A stretch of DNA of 45,829 nt. It comes from a virus. Position 1 is the first letter of the stretch. Each line of letters opens with the position of its first letter. Positions 7,740-17,212 of this stretch are shown one piece after another. The notes under the pieces are model-generated. The model saw only the letters and a program-made list of their open reading frames with translations. It was not told the origin of the DNA and did not search any database. A program made the translations under genes and the position numbers. The DNA lies in the IMG/VR virus record IMGVR_UViG_3300009788_000152, positions 1 to 45,829 of that record, one strand, 5' to 3'.

Positions 7740-9638
7740 ATGGTTGATAACCGCATAGGAATTCAGATAGCTACCCAGACTACTGGGAACGAGGGTATGC
7801 GAGAGCATATCCAGTCGTTGCAGCAGCTTAATGCGGGGTGGTCACAATTCAACGATCTACGACGGGATGCTGCTGAGGCATATCCCGATGATCTCAAAAG
7901 GCAGAATACCTATATTCAGCAGCAGCTCAATCTGCTTCAAAAGCTGGAAAACGTAGGCTCCCGAGAGCGGATCAAGAAGCTACAAGATGAACGGTCGCTG
8001 GTCCGCGAGCAGTATGCCGGTCGAAGGATGGGCACGGCAGCCCGAGAAGAGGTTGCTGCGATCAATCGTCGGATTCGCAGCGAAGAACGGGAGCATATTG
8101 AATGGCGTGGTCATGCCGCCGAAGCAACCTCTCACCGAATGCAGTGGTCGATGGATCAGGGGATTGGGGAACCATCCCAAGCGGACCTGCTCACCGATCT
8201 GGCCGGGATGGGCATCAGGGGAGCCGGACCAAGTGGTATGGCCCAGATGGGACTGGGTAAACTTGCCCGTGGGGTCACTGGCCGGATGGCCACAATGAGT
8301 ACACTGGGGAAGCTCGGAATGGGTACAGGCGCGGGGCTATTGGCCTTCGGGGGCTACAAATTTGTTACCGGCGCACTGGAGGGGAAGGAAGCCTATAAGC
8401 AAATCGCACCTGACCTGATGCAGATACAGGCAATGACCGGCAGGCTGGGAGGTGACGCCAGAGCGTTCCGGGAAGAGTTTGAAGCTATAGCAATAGTCAC
8501 GGGGACCACTCTGAAGGAAATGAGTGGCCTGGAACAATCATATATCAGGCTCACGGGGGGCCGATTAAATAGTTACGTGATGGATGATGTCATCAACATC
8601 GCGCAAAGCTTCGGGATAAACAAAGGTCTGGGAGTCGAGTTCGTGGGCCGAATGGGAATGACAGGCTACCGGCCCGATCCACTTCCAGACTGGAGACTCA
8701 AGGAAGCGATTACTGCGGGCATCGGTTCAGGCATAGGCTTGGGGAGACTACCGGAATTCTTACAGGGCATAATGAGTCTCACCGATGCCGTTATGCGTAC
8801 TTCAGTGACGGCTGATCCATCCCTGATGGGCAGTTACGCCGGACGGATGGGGGTCCTGGGTACGCCGTTCCAAGGTCAGCGGGGAATCCAGCAACTAACC
8901 GGATTCAATCAGGCCATCACCCAAGGGGGTATGGGATTTCAGGCGGCCCGGCGGATACTGGATAGGACCGAGGGAGCAGGCAACTACTCCATTGGCCAAG
9001 TCATAGCGCTACAGGAGCAGGGCATCAATGATCCCCGATTACTGGAAGAGCTATTCGCAATAGCTGGCGAGCTCGGGGGAGCCGACCCTTGGAATAGAGC
9101 CATGCTGCTCAACAAGTGGACAGGTGTTCCGATGAAAGCCCTATATAATCCAGCCTCAATTAGCGGGAATGAGGAAATTGATAGCTGGCTGGAGCTGCAA
9201 GGCGCTATGGGGGGCCGGATGCGGATCGGCAGCATGACCAAAAAGGACTTCGCAGCCAAGACCGCTGGCATCGAGCTGTCCGCCGAGAGTCGCCGGATGA
9301 TGGAAGAGATGGCAACCGATCCAGAGGCTTTCTCTAAACGGGTAAAGGAAATGATGGGGACCACCGGTTTCGAGGTCCAGATGCGGGCCGTGGCCACGGA
9401 GATCGGGAAGATTGAAACTGCTGCCGCTACCTTCGAGCGAGCAAATGAACTATTCCTGAAGGGAGCACTGGCTATTGCAGGGATGGGACTTGGCTCTGCT
9501 GCTGGCTCAGAGATTATGGAGGGTCTGAGAGAATTGTTAAAAGCCAGTCCGATCATAATAGATGAAGCTGCTCAGAGGCGGGTAGACGAGGCTAATGTTG
9601 GGGGTAATCCCGTGAGACCGGGGACGATACACCAGTAA
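7740..9638 (+). CDS. Tail tape measure protein
   Basis: 632 residues, ATG 7740 behind AAGGG. It sets tail length and is threaded into the tube. The N-terminal ~160 residues are charged, coiled-coil helices ('LQQQLNLLQKLENV'-type). A Gly/Met-rich part (155-205) leads into a hydrophobic stretch ('LGKLGMGTGAGLLAFGGYKF'). The C-terminal region is Ala/Gly-rich with a second hydrophobic segment near residue 580 ('FLKGALAIAGMGLGSAAG'). At about 1.5 angstrom per residue this would predict a tail of roughly 95 nm. It is short for the family but in the right place between the chaperones and the baseplate hub. Confidence 0.8.
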   Translation: MVDNRIGIQIATQTTGNEGMREHIQSLQQLNAGWSQFNDLRRDAAEAYPDDLKRQNTYIQQQLNLLQKLENVGSRERIKKLQDERSLVREQYAGRRMGTAAREEVAAINRRIRSEEREHIEWRGHAAEATSHRMQWSMDQGIGEPSQADLLTDLAGMGIRGAGPSGMAQMGLGKLARGVTGRMATMSTLGKLGMGTGAGLLAFGGYKFVTGALEGKEAYKQIAPDLMQIQAMTGRLGGDARAFREEFEAIAIVTGTTLKEMSGLEQSYIRLTGGRLNSYVMDDVINIAQSFGINKGLGVEFVGRMGMTGYRPDPLPDWRLKEAITAGIGSGIGLGRLPEFLQGIMSLTDAVMRTSVTADPSLMGSYAGRMGVLGTPFQGQRGIQQLTGFNQAITQGGMGFQAARRILDRTEGAGNYSIGQVIALQEQGINDPRLLEELFAIAGELGGADPWNRAMLLNKWTGVPMKALYNPASISGNEEIDSWLELQGAMGGRMRIGSMTKKDFAAKTAGIELSAESRRMMEEMATDPEAFSKRVKEMMGTTGFEVQMRAVATEIGKIETAAATFERANELFLKGALAIAGMGLGSAAGSEIMEGLRELLKASPIIIDEAAQRRVDEANVGGNPVRPGTIHQ

Positions 9639-11020
9639 TGGCTGGTTACACCAAAAGACGCCCCAGCCCCCGGTTATTATTCCACACGAAAAAAGAGCGG
9701 GATTTCGGGATCGGTGCGGATTTCGCAGCGGCATTTCCTACCTTTCCTGCCCGCCATATTACCCGGATCACGACCAGTAATGCGATGGGGAATGCGTCCG
9801 GTAGCTTCGGCATCAGTTTGGTCTACTGGAAGATGAACCCGGATGATGTGCAGCCGTATTATTATGAGAAAATTAAACCGCTGGATTTAGTAGAGATCGA
9901 ACTCGAACCGGGCATCACGACAATGATGGGCATAGTCGATAAGGTATCAAAATCAACAACGATTGGCCCCAAGAATGTCAATCAATCGGTGGAGATCACT
10001 GGGCGATCATTGGGAGCCATTTGGGAATTCGACCTGATTAAGTATTTCACCAACGCGCTGGGCTTGTCTCCCTCTATGCAGGAACGCAATCTCTTCCTGC
10101 AACAGGGGGAGGAGCTGTTTGAGTTTATGGGGCAACCGCCCTACGATGCGGTGAAGGCCATATTTGAGCACTTGCCAATGTTCGACATGGAAGTCTTTGG
10201 CCGCAAAACGGTGAGTGAATTTCTGGATGTAGGATCGGAGCTCTTCTGTCGGAAGGATGAGAAGATATTTGCGAGGGGAATCAGCCCCTACTCAGGTCGG
10301 GTCTGGGATTACTACAAAACCTATATCCAAGAGCCATTCAACGAACTCTGGACAGACTCGAAGGATGGCAAACTATTCATTCGTTGCAGGCCGACACCAT
10401 TCAGTCACGGGGACCACGACCCGGAGGAGTCCGTAAATCCGCTGGGCGAAACCCGGAAGTCGAGCTGGCACGATATAAAAAACTGGATCGATGGCAAGCC
10501 GCACCATGTAATATGGCCCGAGGTCATCAGGGATGAGAAACTGTCCGTAGATCATGCCAGTGGCTATTCGGTATTCACAGTCGTCTCATCGGACAAGTTC
10601 ACAGGGGCGGACTCGGAGTACTCCACATTTCATCCACTGGTAGATTCACCGCTGGTGGAGGAGATCGGCACCAGAGACCGGCAGATAGCTCTGAATTATA
10701 TTCCATTGGTTGGAGATGGCGAAACAAATGACAGTAGCCTGGAACGCTACGAATACTACCGCAACAAGCTGTACCTATGGAACCGGGATAATCATAGGAT
10801 GGAAAGCGGAACGATGACCATCCGTGGTAATTCAAACATCCGAGTGGGAGATAAGGTTCATCGCCATTTTCTGGATACGGATTTCTATGTCACGGCGGTA
10901 ATGAATACCTGGGCATTCGGCCAGCCTTACGTCACCCAGATCAGTGTTGACCGGGGCCTGCGCCGGGATATTCGCAATGACCTTTATAAAGCGGGAATGG
11001 ACTTCCTGAAGGGTATATAA
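9638..11020 (+). CDS. Baseplate hub protein (gp27/gpD-like)
   Basis: 460 residues; ATG 9638 overlaps the tape measure stop (TAATG). The N-terminal 'GNASGSFGISLVYWKMNP', 'LDLVEIELEPGITTMMGIVDKV' and 'SVEITGRSLGAIWEFDLI' blocks are the strand-turn pattern of the first hub barrel. The C-terminal 'GTMTIRGNSNIRVGDKVHRH' and 'DFYVTAVMNTWAFGQPYVTQI' form the second. Hub trimers join the tube to the spike. The spike gene follows immediately, supporting the call. Confidence 0.8.
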   Translation: MAGYTKRRPSPRLLFHTKKERDFGIGADFAAAFPTFPARHITRITTSNAMGNASGSFGISLVYWKMNPDDVQPYYYEKIKPLDLVEIELEPGITTMMGIVDKVSKSTTIGPKNVNQSVEITGRSLGAIWEFDLIKYFTNALGLSPSMQERNLFLQQGEELFEFMGQPPYDAVKAIFEHLPMFDMEVFGRKTVSEFLDVGSELFCRKDEKIFARGISPYSGRVWDYYKTYIQEPFNELWTDSKDGKLFIRCRPTPFSHGDHDPEESVNPLGETRKSSWHDIKNWIDGKPHHVIWPEVIRDEKLSVDHASGYSVFTVVSSDKFTGADSEYSTFHPLVDSPLVEEIGTRDRQIALNYIPLVGDGETNDSSLERYEYYRNKLYLWNRDNHRMESGTMTIRGNSNIRVGDKVHRHFLDTDFYVTAVMNTWAFGQPYVTQISVDRGLRRDIRNDLYKAGMDFLKGI

Positions 11021-11655
11021 TGTTCAAGGATGCCAGAGTCATAAGGGTCAACCCAGAGCATCACAGTGTTGATATTGAATACCGGTCTACCACCGAGCGA
11101 ATCCGGGATGTAAAGTGCATGGGGCGGGTGTACTGGAACCTCCAGCCGGGAGATTATGTCCTGGTGGGCTTTATCGATAATATCACCAATCCGGTGGTGA
11201 TCGATAAGGTACTCCTCCGAGACGATCCACGGATTACGGGATCGAAATTGGATGACATCCATCTGATCCATGAAGTAGGCCCCCGTGATGACAAAGGCAT
11301 CTTGACAGAAATTACCGGGCGGATCGAGTTGCATACCGATAAGAACGGCAACATGACGCTCGATATATCCGGCGCAGTGGGCGATTTGAAGGTCATGGCC
11401 AGTGGCAATGTCTATGTGGGGGCGGACGGGAATGCAACCGTGGCGGCCAAAGGCAATGCAAGTGTGACCGCCGACGGGGATATAAGCGCCGTGGCCGGAG
11501 GTAAATTGGAGGCCACCGCTGGTGGTGCTGTGAAGGTGGACGGTGCCTCGGTGGAGCTGGGAGCAAATTTGCTGAAGCAATTGGTCAATAATTTCCCGGT
11601 CTGCCTGTTCACAGGGGCGGCACATGCAGTCGGAAATACTAACGTGAAGGCGTGA
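11020..11655 (+). CDS. Baseplate spike protein (gpV/gp45-like)
   Basis: 211 residues; ATG 11020 overlaps the hub stop. Residues 1-65 form an OB-like barrel ('ARVIRVNPEHHSVDIEY', 'LQPGDYVLVGFIDN'). Residues ~105-180 are a run of short strands with the repeating pattern 'G-N-V-Y-V / G-N-A-T-V / G-N-A-S-V / G-D-I-S-A-V / G-G-K-L-E-A', a triple-stranded beta-helix that punctures the outer envelope or wall. The tip ('FPVCLFTGAAHAVGN', then 'VKA') keeps a Cys and a His in a pattern like the metal-bound point of PAAR/gpV-type spikes. No lysozyme domain is inserted. Confidence 0.8.
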   Translation: MFKDARVIRVNPEHHSVDIEYRSTTERIRDVKCMGRVYWNLQPGDYVLVGFIDNITNPVVIDKVLLRDDPRITGSKLDDIHLIHEVGPRDDKGILTEITGRIELHTDKNGNMTLDISGAVGDLKVMASGNVYVGADGNATVAAKGNASVTADGDISAVAGGKLEATAGGAVKVDGASVELGANLLKQLVNNFPVCLFTGAAHAVGNTNVKA

Positions 11656-11656
11656 T

Positions 11657-11896
11657 ATGAGCATATCGAAAGCCGGTCTCAAAGCAGCGCTGCTGGCGGC
11701 GATGGACCCAGATAACCCACCCGCCAATAAAGAGGATGCGATGGATGCCCTTGCCGATGCCATTGTGACTTATCTACTGGATAACCTGGAGGTAAAAATC
11801 CCGATTGCAGGAGTGGTTGACACTGTTTCGGGAGGGTCGGGTGCTCCAGCGGTGGGAATCGCCAATCTTAAAACGATTTCATGTGAGGTCTCCTGA
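11657..11896 (+). CDS. Small baseplate-cluster protein
   Basis: 79 residues, ATG 11657 one base after the spike stop. A helical first half ('AGLKAALLAAMDPDNPP', 'AMDALADAIVTYLLDNLEV') is followed by a Gly/Ser-rich beta end ('VDTVSGGSGAPAVGIANL'). Proteins of this size and shape recur between spike and wedge genes of myoviruses; their exact role is unknown. It overlaps the next ATG by one base. Confidence 0.55.
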   Translation: MSISKAGLKAALLAAMDPDNPPANKEDAMDALADAIVTYLLDNLEVKIPIAGVVDTVSGGSGAPAVGIANLKTISCEVS

Positions 11897-12489
11897 TGAC
11901 AGTCGTCCCCCCAATTGTTTATGGGGCAAATAGTCGCCAGCCGCCTAATTTCCTGACCCTGGTCGTGTGGATAAAGAAATTGGGGATACCGATACCGGTA
12001 TCATTGCATTTCCCTGTAATGCCAGAATCCATAATGTTCCTAAAGCAGTACCTCACCACTGTAACCCCTACCCAGCAAGGTGGCTGGGTGGATGATTTTG
12101 GCTTTGCCCCGTCACCCATCGACATAAGTGGAACCTTCGGCTATAATACAAAAGGCTTTTTCAACGGGGGAGAATATACCGGGTTTGGATGGGTAAAATA
12201 TTTGGAGTGGATAGTTGATCTATCGCATGATAGACTCGATGATGGTAGCCTACCGGAAGTATGGCTGATGAGTCATCTATCCCAGCACTTTTACGAGGTG
12301 GAACTGATGACCTTCAACATGGGTGAGAGTACCAGCCGGAATATGCTCTGGACCTATGCAGTGAAGGCCACGATCTTGGGACCAATCGCAGGTACTCCAG
12401 TGCTTGATTCGGTATTGGCCATTGTAGCGGCGGTGGCGCTTGAGAATAAATCGACTATCGCTGAGGCAATCGGAAAGGTTAAGATATAA
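11896..12489 (+). CDS. Baseplate structural protein
   Basis: 197 residues; ATG 11896 overlaps the previous stop. The core 'PVSLHFPVMPESIMFLKQYLTT' then 'GGWVDDFGFAPSPIDISGTFGYN' is the pattern seen near the start of XkdP-type baseplate proteins, where a tag-like strand is followed by 'G-fv-D-d-fG ... i-i-sGTf'. The second half has 'YEVELMTFNMGESTSRNMLWTY' and a hydrophobic C-terminus. Position between spike and wedge genes supports a baseplate hub-wedge connector. Confidence 0.6.
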   Translation: MTVVPPIVYGANSRQPPNFLTLVVWIKKLGIPIPVSLHFPVMPESIMFLKQYLTTVTPTQQGGWVDDFGFAPSPIDISGTFGYNTKGFFNGGEYTGFGWVKYLEWIVDLSHDRLDDGSLPEVWLMSHLSQHFYEVELMTFNMGESTSRNMLWTYAVKATILGPIAGTPVLDSVLAIVAAVALENKSTIAEAIGKVKI

Positions 12490-13793
12490 TGATCGGGGCA
12501 TCAACAAGCGGCGGCGGCGAACGCAGAAGGCCACAGCCTACTCCTAATCAGCCGGAGATCGAACTTGAACAGGAGATGGCCAGCCGGGAGCCGATAGCCT
12601 CTAATATCTTCGCAGCCACAATTGTCCGGGCAGGAGTGAGAAGAAGGTTCCAGCAGCTACAGGTCCTGTTGCTTCAGATCACGGCCTCGGAAGGAGATAT
12701 TCGGGCCTATGGAAGTGGAGAGCTATTCAATGATCTCATTGCCCTCTTCGAGGCCCCGGCGGAGAAGAATCCATTCAACGATCTAACCTTATTTGGAACA
12801 ACCGATCCACCCAGCCACACCACGGTAATTGAGGAAACCCGGAAGGCGTTACGACGGGTCACAAATGCAATGGACATGCTCCAGCGAGCGCGGAGGCTAA
12901 TCAGGGACATCTACAACTATGTGGATAAGCAGGTACAGGATACAGATTCAGAGTTCATCAGCCTTGAACAACGGACTGAAGACCTGCTGGCGTGGGCATT
13001 CCGAACCGGTGGAGTTCTCAGCCCGGAGTTTACCGGCGCTTACAGATTGAGCCTCCAGACCAAGGCTGTCCCCGCCACGACCAATTTGCATGGTCTACTT
13101 AATCTATTAGACGACCTCCTGCTGGAGATTGAAACCTTGCAAAATATCCCCGCCTACTATCGCACGGCCACCAATAGCGATACCAGCAAGATAGAAGTAC
13201 CGGTGAAAACGGTCTATGTCCGCACGGGGGAATCTCTGGAGAGGTTAGCCCGGCGGGTACTGGGGGACGCCGATAAGGCCCCCTTGATTATGGAATTCAA
13301 CGACATAGTTCCCACGGATATACATGCCGATGATTGGGATGGCCGGGCACTTAGCGTTCCCTATACTGAGGTTGTTGATGGGGAGAGGTTGCGGGATAAT
13401 TTTGTGCTCGACGCTCAGAATGGAATCAGTGTTCTGGGCCGCGATCTGACCAACGACATCGATGTCAATAATGGTGATTTGGTCCTTACGCAGTACGTTG
13501 ACAATTTGCGGCAGGCCCTCGACAATGTGATCCAGACACCGGTGGGAGCGATTCCTGAGCAGCCGGAATACGGCAGTAATATCCTCCAGCTCGAAAACGG
13601 TTCTATTCCGCAGGTTGTAGGCCAGATGGTTTCTGTAGAGGTGCAGCGAGCGGTGATGACTAATCCGCGAGTTTCGACAGTGGAAGGAACCACAGCTATC
13701 CGGGAGAAAGACGCCTTCAAAGTGAGGTATCAGATCACGACGGTAAACCATTTAACCGAAGCAGAATTAGAAGCAAATTTGAGGTTAGAATGA
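12489..13793 (+). CDS. Baseplate wedge protein: LysM domain fused to gp25/GPW-like domain
   Basis: 434 residues; ATG 12489 overlaps the previous stop (TAATG). Residues 1-235 are helical and unassigned. Residues ~238-292 form a LysM-like unit ('VYVRTGESLERLARRVLGDAD' to 'RALSVPY'), as in T4 gp53-type wedge proteins. Residues ~310-434 match the gp25/GPW fold ('GISVLGRDLTNDIDVNNGDL', 'LRQALDNVIQTPVGAIPEQPEYGS', 'FKVRYQITTVNHLTEAEL'). In many phages these are separate genes; here one polypeptide carries both. The baseplate J gene follows with a 4-base overlap, the usual order. Confidence 0.75.
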   Translation: MIGASTSGGGERRRPQPTPNQPEIELEQEMASREPIASNIFAATIVRAGVRRRFQQLQVLLLQITASEGDIRAYGSGELFNDLIALFEAPAEKNPFNDLTLFGTTDPPSHTTVIEETRKALRRVTNAMDMLQRARRLIRDIYNYVDKQVQDTDSEFISLEQRTEDLLAWAFRTGGVLSPEFTGAYRLSLQTKAVPATTNLHGLLNLLDDLLLEIETLQNIPAYYRTATNSDTSKIEVPVKTVYVRTGESLERLARRVLGDADKAPLIMEFNDIVPTDIHADDWDGRALSVPYTEVVDGERLRDNFVLDAQNGISVLGRDLTNDIDVNNGDLVLTQYVDNLRQALDNVIQTPVGAIPEQPEYGSNILQLENGSIPQVVGQMVSVEVQRAVMTNPRVSTVEGTTAIREKDAFKVRYQITTVNHLTEAELEANLRLE

Positions 13794-14860
13794 TCACCAA
13801 AACGAGAAAACAGATTTTATCCGATATGATCACGTGGACACGGAACAACAATTCTTCCCTCACCGATTTCAATGAGGGTAGCGTGATCCGCAGTATCTAT
13901 AATGCGGTGGCAGCTATCCTGGCCCAGCTGTATTACAATTTGCATCGCCTCTATCGGGCGGCCCGGATTATCTATGCCAATGGTCCCGACCTGGATATTG
14001 CAGTGGCTCCCCGCTCGATTACCCGCCGAGGTGCTACGAAGGCATCAAAAACCGTGACCTTTACCGGCACCAGTACCACGGTGGTCCCGCTGGGGATGAA
14101 GCTGGCCACCCCTGACGGAATTGAATTCGTAACCACTGAAAGCGATACTGTCCCTGCGAGCGGTAGCCTGGATGTCGATATTGAATCTGTAGTGGCCGGG
14201 ACGACTGGGATGGTAAATGCTGGTGAGGTCACAGTCATGGTGGACTTGGTAGGCGGCCTGACAGCCGTGACCAATGCTGCGCCTACAGATGGTGGCTTCG
14301 ATGCCGAGACGGATGAACAATTAAGGAATCGTGCTATCACGCAGTTGGCCACACTGTCACAGGGGATCGAAGCCAGCTACGAGGCGTGGGCACTTGAAGC
14401 CCGTTCGGACGTGGCCAGAGCCAAGCCGCAGTATGGTCACACCAGCTACAGTGACAAAACAATCGTGGTGAATCTGGTAAGGGACAATGCTGGAATATTT
14501 ACCGATGCCGACCTTAACCAAATAGCCAATTATATCCAGAGCAAAGCCCCGTTAGGGGTGGTGATCAAGTGCTTGAATATCGTATGGGTGGGAATCGACC
14601 TCGTGGCTCAGGTACGCAGGGCCACTGGTTATGATCTGGTAACAGTGCGGGCGAATATCACCAACAATCTCAGGCTCTATCTTGATTATAGACAGTGGGA
14701 GTGGGGGGCGGACCTTGATTGGAGCGATCTATATGCTCTAACGGGGACTACATTGGGGGTTGATGAGGTAAGCCTATCGGCATTCTCCCCGTCATCGAAT
14801 GTGGTTGTTGGGGCATATACCCTGCCGCGATTTTCATCATTGGTAGTGACGGACTGGTAA
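13790..14860 (+). CDS. Baseplate J family protein (Mu gp47/XkdT-like)
   Basis: 356 residues; ATG 13790 overlaps the previous stop (ATGA). Family hallmarks are in order: 'DFNEGSVIRSIYNAVAAILAQLYYNL' near the N-terminus, a beta domain starting 'TRRGATKASKTVTFTG', and 'AAPTDGGFDAETDEQLRNRAI' leading to the central region. A C-terminal 'VKIPLGV'-type segment appears as 'SKAPLGVVIKCLNIVWVGIDL'. J forms the wedge arms around the hub. Length is normal. Confidence 0.85.
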   Translation: MITKTRKQILSDMITWTRNNNSSLTDFNEGSVIRSIYNAVAAILAQLYYNLHRLYRAARIIYANGPDLDIAVAPRSITRRGATKASKTVTFTGTSTTVVPLGMKLATPDGIEFVTTESDTVPASGSLDVDIESVVAGTTGMVNAGEVTVMVDLVGGLTAVTNAAPTDGGFDAETDEQLRNRAITQLATLSQGIEASYEAWALEARSDVARAKPQYGHTSYSDKTIVVNLVRDNAGIFTDADLNQIANYIQSKAPLGVVIKCLNIVWVGIDLVAQVRRATGYDLVTVRANITNNLRLYLDYRQWEWGADLDWSDLYALTGTTLGVDEVSLSAFSPSSNVVVGAYTLPRFSSLVVTDW

Positions 14861-15849
14861 TGGGCATAGTCGATAACATTAAAGCGAAACTGCCGGTGTT
14901 TATCACCCGGAATCAAACCCTTGAACAACTCCTGGGTCCAATTGGCAATGCCATAGAGGTGTATAATACAGACGCTGAGACGTTCAGGGATGCCCTGAGC
15001 GTCGAAAGTGGCAACCCCGCTATGTTGGATGCCCTTGCAGCCGATTACGGCCTTGTGAGGCATTATAACGACACCGACAGGATCATGGCCATCCGCATAA
15101 TGAACGCTATCCAAACCCACCAGCAGCGGGGGACTCAGGCCGGGCTGGAAAATGAAGGCCGCGAGATAGCACTGGCGACACCGTATAATCAGAGGATGCG
15201 GTTTGTGATCGGAGTTTCCGGGATCGGTACCGGCTGGGCACTGGGGGGGATAGGTTCCGAATGGATTCAGTACTGGATTGATACCCCGGAGGAACAGGCC
15301 GATCTCGAAGCCATGTTGGTGAAGGTAATCCCCCTGCATGTGAAACAGGGTGTTGATGCCATTGATGCCGATGGGGCCACCGCCGGTTATCAATCTATCC
15401 GGGGAAGCGAGCTCACAGATACCGTCACCTATACAATCACCAACACCGGTTTCTATGCGGACAAGGACACTTTGATACCCCGAAATGTAACCGCCACGTA
15501 TCAGTTTGAAAATATTGATCTTTTGGCCACCTACACGAATTATCAGTGGCTGGTGGACTGGGTGGACTATGCGGCATGGGATGTAGATTTTGACCTGCTG
15601 GTGGAGGTCCGGTTCAGCTCAAACGAATCGGACTGGAACGCATGGACCCCCTACCAGCGGAACCAGTGGGTACAGGGATCACAGCTGGAGCGCTATGCCC
15701 AGTTCAAGATCACCCTGACCATGAACAGTTATCGCAATTTGAACCATTATGTCTTCAGGAGTTTTATATTGAAAGACCTGACTACGGCGCAGCAACGCTA
15801 TGGTGAGGCAGAAAAATCAATCGTAGTCTTGCCATACGTTGGCAATTAG
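14860..15849 (+). CDS. Tail protein I-like wedge protein with extra C-terminal domain
   Basis: 329 residues; ATG 14860 overlaps the J stop. The N-terminal ~170 residues fit P2 gpI/Mu gp48-like proteins: 'IGNAIEVYNTDAETFRDALSV', 'PAMLDALAADYGL', and 'QQRGTQAGLENEGREIALAT'. They are followed by 'LVKVIPLHVKQGVDAI', the usual end of that domain. Residues ~180-329 form an added beta-rich domain with many aromatic residues ('NYQWLVDWVDYAAWDVDFDLL'), likely for attaching fibres. It directly precedes the fibre genes. Confidence 0.75.
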   Translation: MGIVDNIKAKLPVFITRNQTLEQLLGPIGNAIEVYNTDAETFRDALSVESGNPAMLDALAADYGLVRHYNDTDRIMAIRIMNAIQTHQQRGTQAGLENEGREIALATPYNQRMRFVIGVSGIGTGWALGGIGSEWIQYWIDTPEEQADLEAMLVKVIPLHVKQGVDAIDADGATAGYQSIRGSELTDTVTYTITNTGFYADKDTLIPRNVTATYQFENIDLLATYTNYQWLVDWVDYAAWDVDFDLLVEVRFSSNESDWNAWTPYQRNQWVQGSQLERYAQFKITLTMNSYRNLNHYVFRSFILKDLTTAQQRYGEAEKSIVVLPYVGN

Positions 15850-15861
15850 AAAGGTTTGAAA

Positions 15862-17196
15862 ATGGGTACAGTAGCAGCACCAAACTTAGTCATTGCCCTG
15901 ATTGATTTGTCCACAGGCGGATCGGACGACGGCGAAACTGTGGAAGTGGTTTTGCACGGGGATTCTTACCCTGGCGATGCGGTCGCGGTCCCCGAGATAG
16001 GAAGCTCGGGGAAATATAAAATCGAAACAGCTGGGGGTAACGCGGCGCTGGCTCAGGGCATCTATGAAGTATATGTCGGGGGAACTTTCAAAAGTGTCAT
16101 TACCCACGGGTACACAGGCCTTCAGGATCACGTTGTCAGTGTATCCGATCCGCATGCAGTTGCAGCTGCTCAGGTCGCAATCGTGGATGCCGGGGGCTAC
16201 ATCTCTGGGTCTGAAGTGGAGGCGGCGATTCAGGAGCTGGGAGCTGCCCTGGCGGCTAAGGCCGATGCGTCGGGAACGATCCTCACAGACAATAGCGACC
16301 AGTCCGTGAATGCGGCCAAACCCAAGGTGGATAACCTGGATGCGGACCAAGTGGACGGGGCAGACGCAGGCAATTCGGCCAACAACGTCCTGAAGTTGGA
16401 TAGCGACGGACTGGTGCCCCTGGCGAATATACCCGATACCCTCACCGGCAAGAATGCCGATTCAGTTGATGGTGCGGACGTAGGTACTGGCGCTGGAGAT
16501 ATTCCCCAACTCTCAGCAACGGAACAGGCAGGAAAATTGGATACTACTGTTCTGGGAAAGAAGGTTGGGGGGGCTGACGATAATATTGCTCAGGTCGCAG
16601 TGGGTGTTGCAGACGCCAACAAAATACATTCGACCCTATTGGCAAAAAAGGTTGGGGCGGCGAATGATAACATCCCTCAAATTTCTACTGACGATCCCCC
16701 GGAAGCGGGAAAGGTTCACAGCTCGTTGCTCGGGATGGCAGCGCACCGTACTGCGAGCAGGAATGTGGGGGATTCTCCAGCCCCGGACCCGACGGGTGGT
16801 GGCTCATTGTGGGTTGAGGCCAGTGTCCCGAACAATACCGATCAGATTACCCTCGATGCCAATCTCGATTGGAAGGGCCGAATGATTCTGATCAAAGGAT
16901 ATGCGCTTGAGCCAGCTAATGACACCCTGCCGGGGGGAGCCAATGATGATACTATCGAATTTGACAAAAACGATGCGCTCAACGATCTTTCGGCGGGATT
17001 CTATTCGCAGGATGGTCGGGAAGGTCCTGGGAACGCTCCGGGGGTAGATGTTGACATCAGCGCGACAGAAGACAGTTTATTTTTCTGGGTGGATGCCAGC
17101 GATGGCTACCTAAAATGTGGAAAATCGGCCACTGCGTTTTCAACAACCTTCGATCTATTTCTGAGGGTCGAGTACAGTCCGCAGCAAAACCATTAG
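15862..17196 (+). CDS. Tail fibre protein with short internal repeats
   Basis: 444 residues from ATG 15862 (AAGG seven bases upstream; a TTG at 15856 is less well placed). Residues 1-90 form a beta domain. The middle has fibre-type repeats: 'NLDADQVDGADAGNS' echoes 'NADSVDGADVGTG', and 'LGKKVGGADDNIAQ' echoes 'LAKKVGAANDNIPQI'. A C-terminal globular domain of about 150 residues ('DGREGPGNAPGVDVDISATED' and 'YLKCGKSATAFSTTFDLFLRV') probably binds a partner or receptor. Confidence 0.65.
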   Translation: MGTVAAPNLVIALIDLSTGGSDDGETVEVVLHGDSYPGDAVAVPEIGSSGKYKIETAGGNAALAQGIYEVYVGGTFKSVITHGYTGLQDHVVSVSDPHAVAAAQVAIVDAGGYISGSEVEAAIQELGAALAAKADASGTILTDNSDQSVNAAKPKVDNLDADQVDGADAGNSANNVLKLDSDGLVPLANIPDTLTGKNADSVDGADVGTGAGDIPQLSATEQAGKLDTTVLGKKVGGADDNIAQVAVGVADANKIHSTLLAKKVGAANDNIPQISTDDPPEAGKVHSSLLGMAAHRTASRNVGDSPAPDPTGGGSLWVEASVPNNTDQITLDANLDWKGRMILIKGYALEPANDTLPGGANDDTIEFDKNDALNDLSAGFYSQDGREGPGNAPGVDVDISATEDSLFFWVDASDGYLKCGKSATAFSTTFDLFLRVEYSPQQNH

Positions 17197-17212
17197 GACG
17201 GGAGAGTAAGCA

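Noticed and set aside
10984-11763. 259-codon minus-strand frame
   Set aside because: It lies across the spike gene and its neighbours, which have strong family matches on the + strand, and shows no ribosome site or family motif.
14686-15393. 235-codon minus-strand frame
   Set aside because: Antisense to the J and I genes, low-complexity composition and no plausible start site.
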